Source: JACZST01 sp964195155
GTDB lineage: Bacteria; Actinomycetota; Acidimicrobiia; Spongiisociales; UBA5794
Direction of reading: 5' to 3'
Assembly: GCA_964195155.1 (NCBI GenBank)
Contig: CAXMOP010000005.1
Coordinates: forward strand, 1-33,016
Length of the DNA stretch: 33,016 nucleotides
Notes under the pieces: model-generated
The model's database searches: none
Told to the model about the DNA's origin: nothing
What the model saw: only the letters and a program-made list of their open reading frames with translations
Position numbers and translations under genes: made by a program
In this document: positions 31,233 to 33,016 of the stretch, piece by piece
Numbering within the stretch: the stretch's first letter is position 1
Layout of the letters: the number at the start of each line of letters is the position of its first letter

Positions 31233-31931
31233 TTGTCGGTACGGTGTCGCGGCGGCGACCGGCAGGAAGGGATCGCCCTGCCCATCGTGCTCGTCATCAC
31301 CATGCTGGTCCATGCCGGTTGCGTCGGTCTGGAACCGCCGCTCCCGGGACCGATCGATGCGGGTTTTGCCCCGATCGGCCGCTACGGCGGTCATTGGGGC
31401 GCCGACTACCTCGTCGAACAGCGCACCGCAGTGCTCGCAGCAGACGGAGGCGTGGTCAGCTTCGTCGGCACCGTCGTCGGCAACCGGACCGTGACCATCG
31501 ACCATGGCGGCCTGAAGACGTCGTACTCATTTCTCACGGCGGTAGTGGTCCGGCGGGGGGATCGGGTGATCCGCGGCCAGGTCGTCGGCCGCTCCGGTTG
31601 GCACCGCGGACGCCCGGCGCTGCACTTCTCGACCCGGATCGCCGGGGAATACGTCGACCCGGAGCCGCTGCTGCGATGCGACCGAAGCCCGGGACCCGGG
31701 CTGTGGCTGCGCGGCCTTGCGTATCCTCTCGAGAATGCGGGCCATTATGGGTGGGACCTTCGACCCACCACACGTAGCGCATCTCGTCGCCGGAGAAGCC
31801 GCTTACCGGCAGCTCGGTGTCGACGTCGTCACCTTCATGCCTGCGGGGTCCCCGTGGCAGAAGGCGGCCGATGGAGTCTCGGCGGCGGAGCATCGCTGGG
31901 AGATGACCCGGCTCGCCGTCGACGGCGTTGA
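31233..31931 (+). CDS. Degenerate M23 (LytM-like) peptidase, long overlap with nadD
   Basis: Secreted or membrane-tethered protein with a hydrophobic N-terminal segment (about 16-30, IALPIVLVITMLVHAG, perhaps followed by a lipid-anchored Cys) and an M23-type domain (about 40-155). The first zinc motif HWGAD is in place (H-x-G-x-D), but the later HxH is PALHF, with Ala for the first His, so zinc binding is doubtful and the protein may be an activator rather than an enzyme. The frame stays open for 197 bases into nadD, giving an Arg-rich C-terminus that looks like shadow sequence. Either the stop is misplaced by a frameshift or the overlap is real. The start is uncertain (TTG 31233, GTG 31287 or GTG 31176). 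Confidence 0.6.
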   Translation: MSVRCRGGDRQEGIALPIVLVITMLVHAGCVGLEPPLPGPIDAGFAPIGRYGGHWGADYLVEQRTAVLAADGGVVSFVGTVVGNRTVTIDHGGLKTSYSFLTAVVVRRGDRVIRGQVVGRSGWHRGRPALHFSTRIAGEYVDPEPLLRCDRSPGPGLWLRGLAYPLENAGHYGWDLRPTTRSASRRRRSRLPAARCRRRHLHACGVPVAEGGRWSLGGGASLGDDPARRRRR

Positions 31932-32301
31932 GTACTTCGAGGCTGATGACCGCGAGGTGCGCAGGGAGGGCTGGACCTTCACCATTGACACCCTGGAGAG
32001 CTATGGGGACGAGGACCTCGTCGTCATCCTCGGCGCCGACACCGCAGCCGGTCTTGCCTCCTGGGTTCGTGGTGAAGAGATCATGAAGCGGGCCCGGATT
32101 GCGGTTGTGCCCCGTCCGGGAACGGACACCGGAGCCGTTGAAGCGGCAATCGAGGAGCCGTTCACCTGGCTCGACATGCCGCTGCTCGAGGTGTCGGGAA
32201 CGATGCTGCGGCGGCGGTCCCGGGAGGGTGGCTCGATCCGCTTCCTGGTTCGCGACGCGGTGTGGCAGTACGTCGTGAAGCACGACCTCTACCGTCCGTG
32301 A
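31735..32301 (+). CDS. nadD: Nicotinate-nucleotide adenylyltransferase
   Basis: Transfers AMP to nicotinate mononucleotide in NAD synthesis; 188 residues. The nucleotidyl-transferase motif GGTFDPPHVAH is at the N-terminus (about 6-16), and the C-terminal SGTMLRRRSREG is the ISSTxxR-type motif. VVILGADTAAGLASW is also typical. ATG 31735 gives the conserved start MRAIMGGTFDPPH. Its first 197 bases overlap the frame of the upstream M23-like gene. rsfS follows, a common nadD-rsfS pairing. Confidence 0.95.
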   Translation: MRAIMGGTFDPPHVAHLVAGEAAYRQLGVDVVTFMPAGSPWQKAADGVSAAEHRWEMTRLAVDGVEYFEADDREVRREGWTFTIDTLESYGDEDLVVILGADTAAGLASWVRGEEIMKRARIAVVPRPGTDTGAVEAAIEEPFTWLDMPLLEVSGTMLRRRSREGGSIRFLVRDAVWQYVVKHDLYRP

Positions 32302-32351
32302 CCGTGCCCGGCCCGCCGGCCTAGGATGGGCGACAGCTGTATTGGCGAGGA

Positions 32352-32735
32352 GTGCACATCACAGCCAACCAAGAGGCCATCAAAGCCGCCAGGGACGCCG
32401 TCTCCGCCATCATCGAAAAGAAGGGCGAAGAACCCACCATCTTGGACGTGTCCGATCTCCTCGTCGTGACCGAACTGTTTGTGATCGCCACCGGTTCCTC
32501 GCGACCGCACCTTCGTTCCCTGGTCGACGAGATCGAGGCGCAGCTCAAGGTGACCGGCGAGCGGGTGCTGCGGCGTGAGGGGGTTGAGTACGGCAAGTGG
32601 GTGCTGCTCGACTTCGGCCACTTCGTGGTGCACCTCTTCGACGAGGAGACCCGATCGATCTACGACCTGGAGCGGCTATGGGCCGATGCCCCTCGGGTCG
32701 GGATCTCGCAGCCATCGGCAGCGGCAGGGTCTTGA
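32352..32735 (+). CDS. rsfS: Ribosomal silencing factor RsfS
   Basis: Binds L14 on the large subunit and blocks subunit joining under starvation. It has 127 residues, usual length. Signatures are ILDVSDLLVVTELFVIATG, EYGKWVLLDFGHFVVHLF and YDLERLWADAP. GTG 32352 is preceded at short spacing by GGCGAGGA; no better in-frame start exists. The tail is Ala/Ser-rich. The likely promoter of tRNA-Ala overlaps its stop codon. Confidence 0.94.
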   Translation: MHITANQEAIKAARDAVSAIIEKKGEEPTILDVSDLLVVTELFVIATGSSRPHLRSLVDEIEAQLKVTGERVLRREGVEYGKWVLLDFGHFVVHLFDEETRSIYDLERLWADAPRVGISQPSAAAGS

Positions 32736-32741
32736 TACAAT
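32736..32741 (+). promoter_or_regulatory. Possible -10 box for tRNA-Ala
   Basis: TACAAT lies 13 bases before the mature tRNA-Ala 5' end, directly after the rsfS stop. No strong -35 is visible. Confidence 0.4.
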
Positions 32742-32754
32742 TCCGCTCCCTTTT

Positions 32755-32830
<76 letters not shown>

Positions 32831-32844
32831 GGAGAGACAATCGT

Positions 32845-32872
32845 TGAAACCCTTGCTACGGCGGGGGTTTCA
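32845..32872. terminator. Hairpin after tRNA-Ala
   Basis: Perfect 8-bp stem TGAAACCC (32845-32852) with GGGTTTCA (32865-32872). No T-run. It may end the tRNA transcript or belong to the putative element that follows. Confidence 0.5.
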
Positions 32873-32920
32873 GCGCGTCCGGGTGCCAAGACTCGATGGA
32901 GTCAGTTACGCGCCAATTGG

Positions 32921-32947
32921 TTTTCTTGGTTGTTTTCTTGGTCCAAG
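32921..32947. repeat. Direct repeats and dyad next to tRNA fragment
   Basis: TTTTCTTGG occurs at 32921-32929 and 32933-32941. The second copy joins a perfect dyad CTTGG-T-CCAAG (32937-32947). They lie 20 bases before the tRNA-Arg fragment, where arm- or core-type recombinase sites would be expected. Confidence 0.45.
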
Positions 32948-32966
32948 GGCCAGAAGAGTGCGGCAG

Positions 32967-33016
32967 TCTGACTACGGATCAGAAGGTTGGGGATTCGAGT
33001 TCCTCCGGGCGTGCCA
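32967..33016 (+). pseudogene. tRNA-Arg(ACG) 3' half only
   Basis: The anticodon arm TCTGA-CTACGGA-TCAGA (anticodon ACG at 32974-32976), variable loop, T-arm GGGGA-TTCGAGT-TCCTC, acceptor strand CGGGCGT and an encoded CCA (33014-33016) are all present. Upstream there is no matching 5' acceptor strand (GCGCCCG or similar) and no normal D-arm. The sequence is a frequent attachment-site core for integrases, and the break falls at the anticodon stem. The window ends with the CCA. Confidence 0.75.

Overview
The window is GC-rich bacterial chromosome. Gene order and content point to an actinobacterium, probably of an Acidimicrobiia-like lineage; this is inferred from synteny and protein style, not from a marker tree. 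Supporting blocks are a tRNA cluster followed by tig-clpP-clpX, valS-folC, ndk followed by mreB-mreC-mreD-PBP2-rodA, rng-rplU-rpmA-obgE, and nadD-rsfS. Many starts are GTG or TTG, and several genes overlap by 4 bases (ATGA or GTGA).

Layout. 1-1300 is accessory DNA: an unrecognised gene cut by the window edge, a tyrosine-recombinase-like remnant on the minus strand, and the 5' half only of a tRNA-Leu gene. 1319-3069 holds a rhodanese, an O-methyltransferase and five intact tRNAs (Lys, Pro, Gly, Arg, His). 3091-6782 is a protein-folding and proteolysis operon (trigger factor, ClpP, ClpX, META-domain lipoprotein). 6860-10187 holds two minus-strand genes (amidohydrolase, membrane-anchored DUF4015-type glycosidase) separated by about 600 bp of hairpins and repeats. 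10281-14266 is valS-folC. 14692-21380 is ndk and the rod-shape/elongasome operon, which works as one machine: MreB filament, MreC/MreD scaffold, RodA glycosyltransferase and PBP2 transpeptidase. 21613-24137 holds a flavin disulfide oxidoreductase, a DUF2255 protein and thymidine kinase. 24571-28422 is the rng-rplU-rpmA-obgE RNA/ribosome block. 28512-31201 is a MoxR ATPase, a VWA (CoxE-like) protein and a lone receiver domain. 31233-32735 is a degenerate M23 peptidase, nadD and rsfS. The right edge has an intact tRNA-Ala and then only the 3' half of a tRNA-Arg(ACG).

The most unusual signal lies between the genes. At about nine intergenic sites there are short tandem arrays of 7- or 8-base units. 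Most have inverted copies that let the array fold into a hairpin. The unit sequence differs at nearly every site (RGTATCR, CTCGCGA, GACTGNN, GTAGCCGN, CCAGTGR, ACTGGCA), while the layout is the same. Several arrays begin in or at the stop codon of the upstream gene. A second, sequence-conserved family of GC-rich hairpin repeats occurs in the same long spacers. Other points of interest are an extra domain of about 160 residues inside PBP2, a 32-residue cysteine-containing small ORF with a strong ribosome binding site between mreB and mreC, a Lys/Ala/Pro tail on ribosomal protein L21, a coding sequence starting three bases after a tRNA, and a 197-bp overlap between the M23 gene and nadD.
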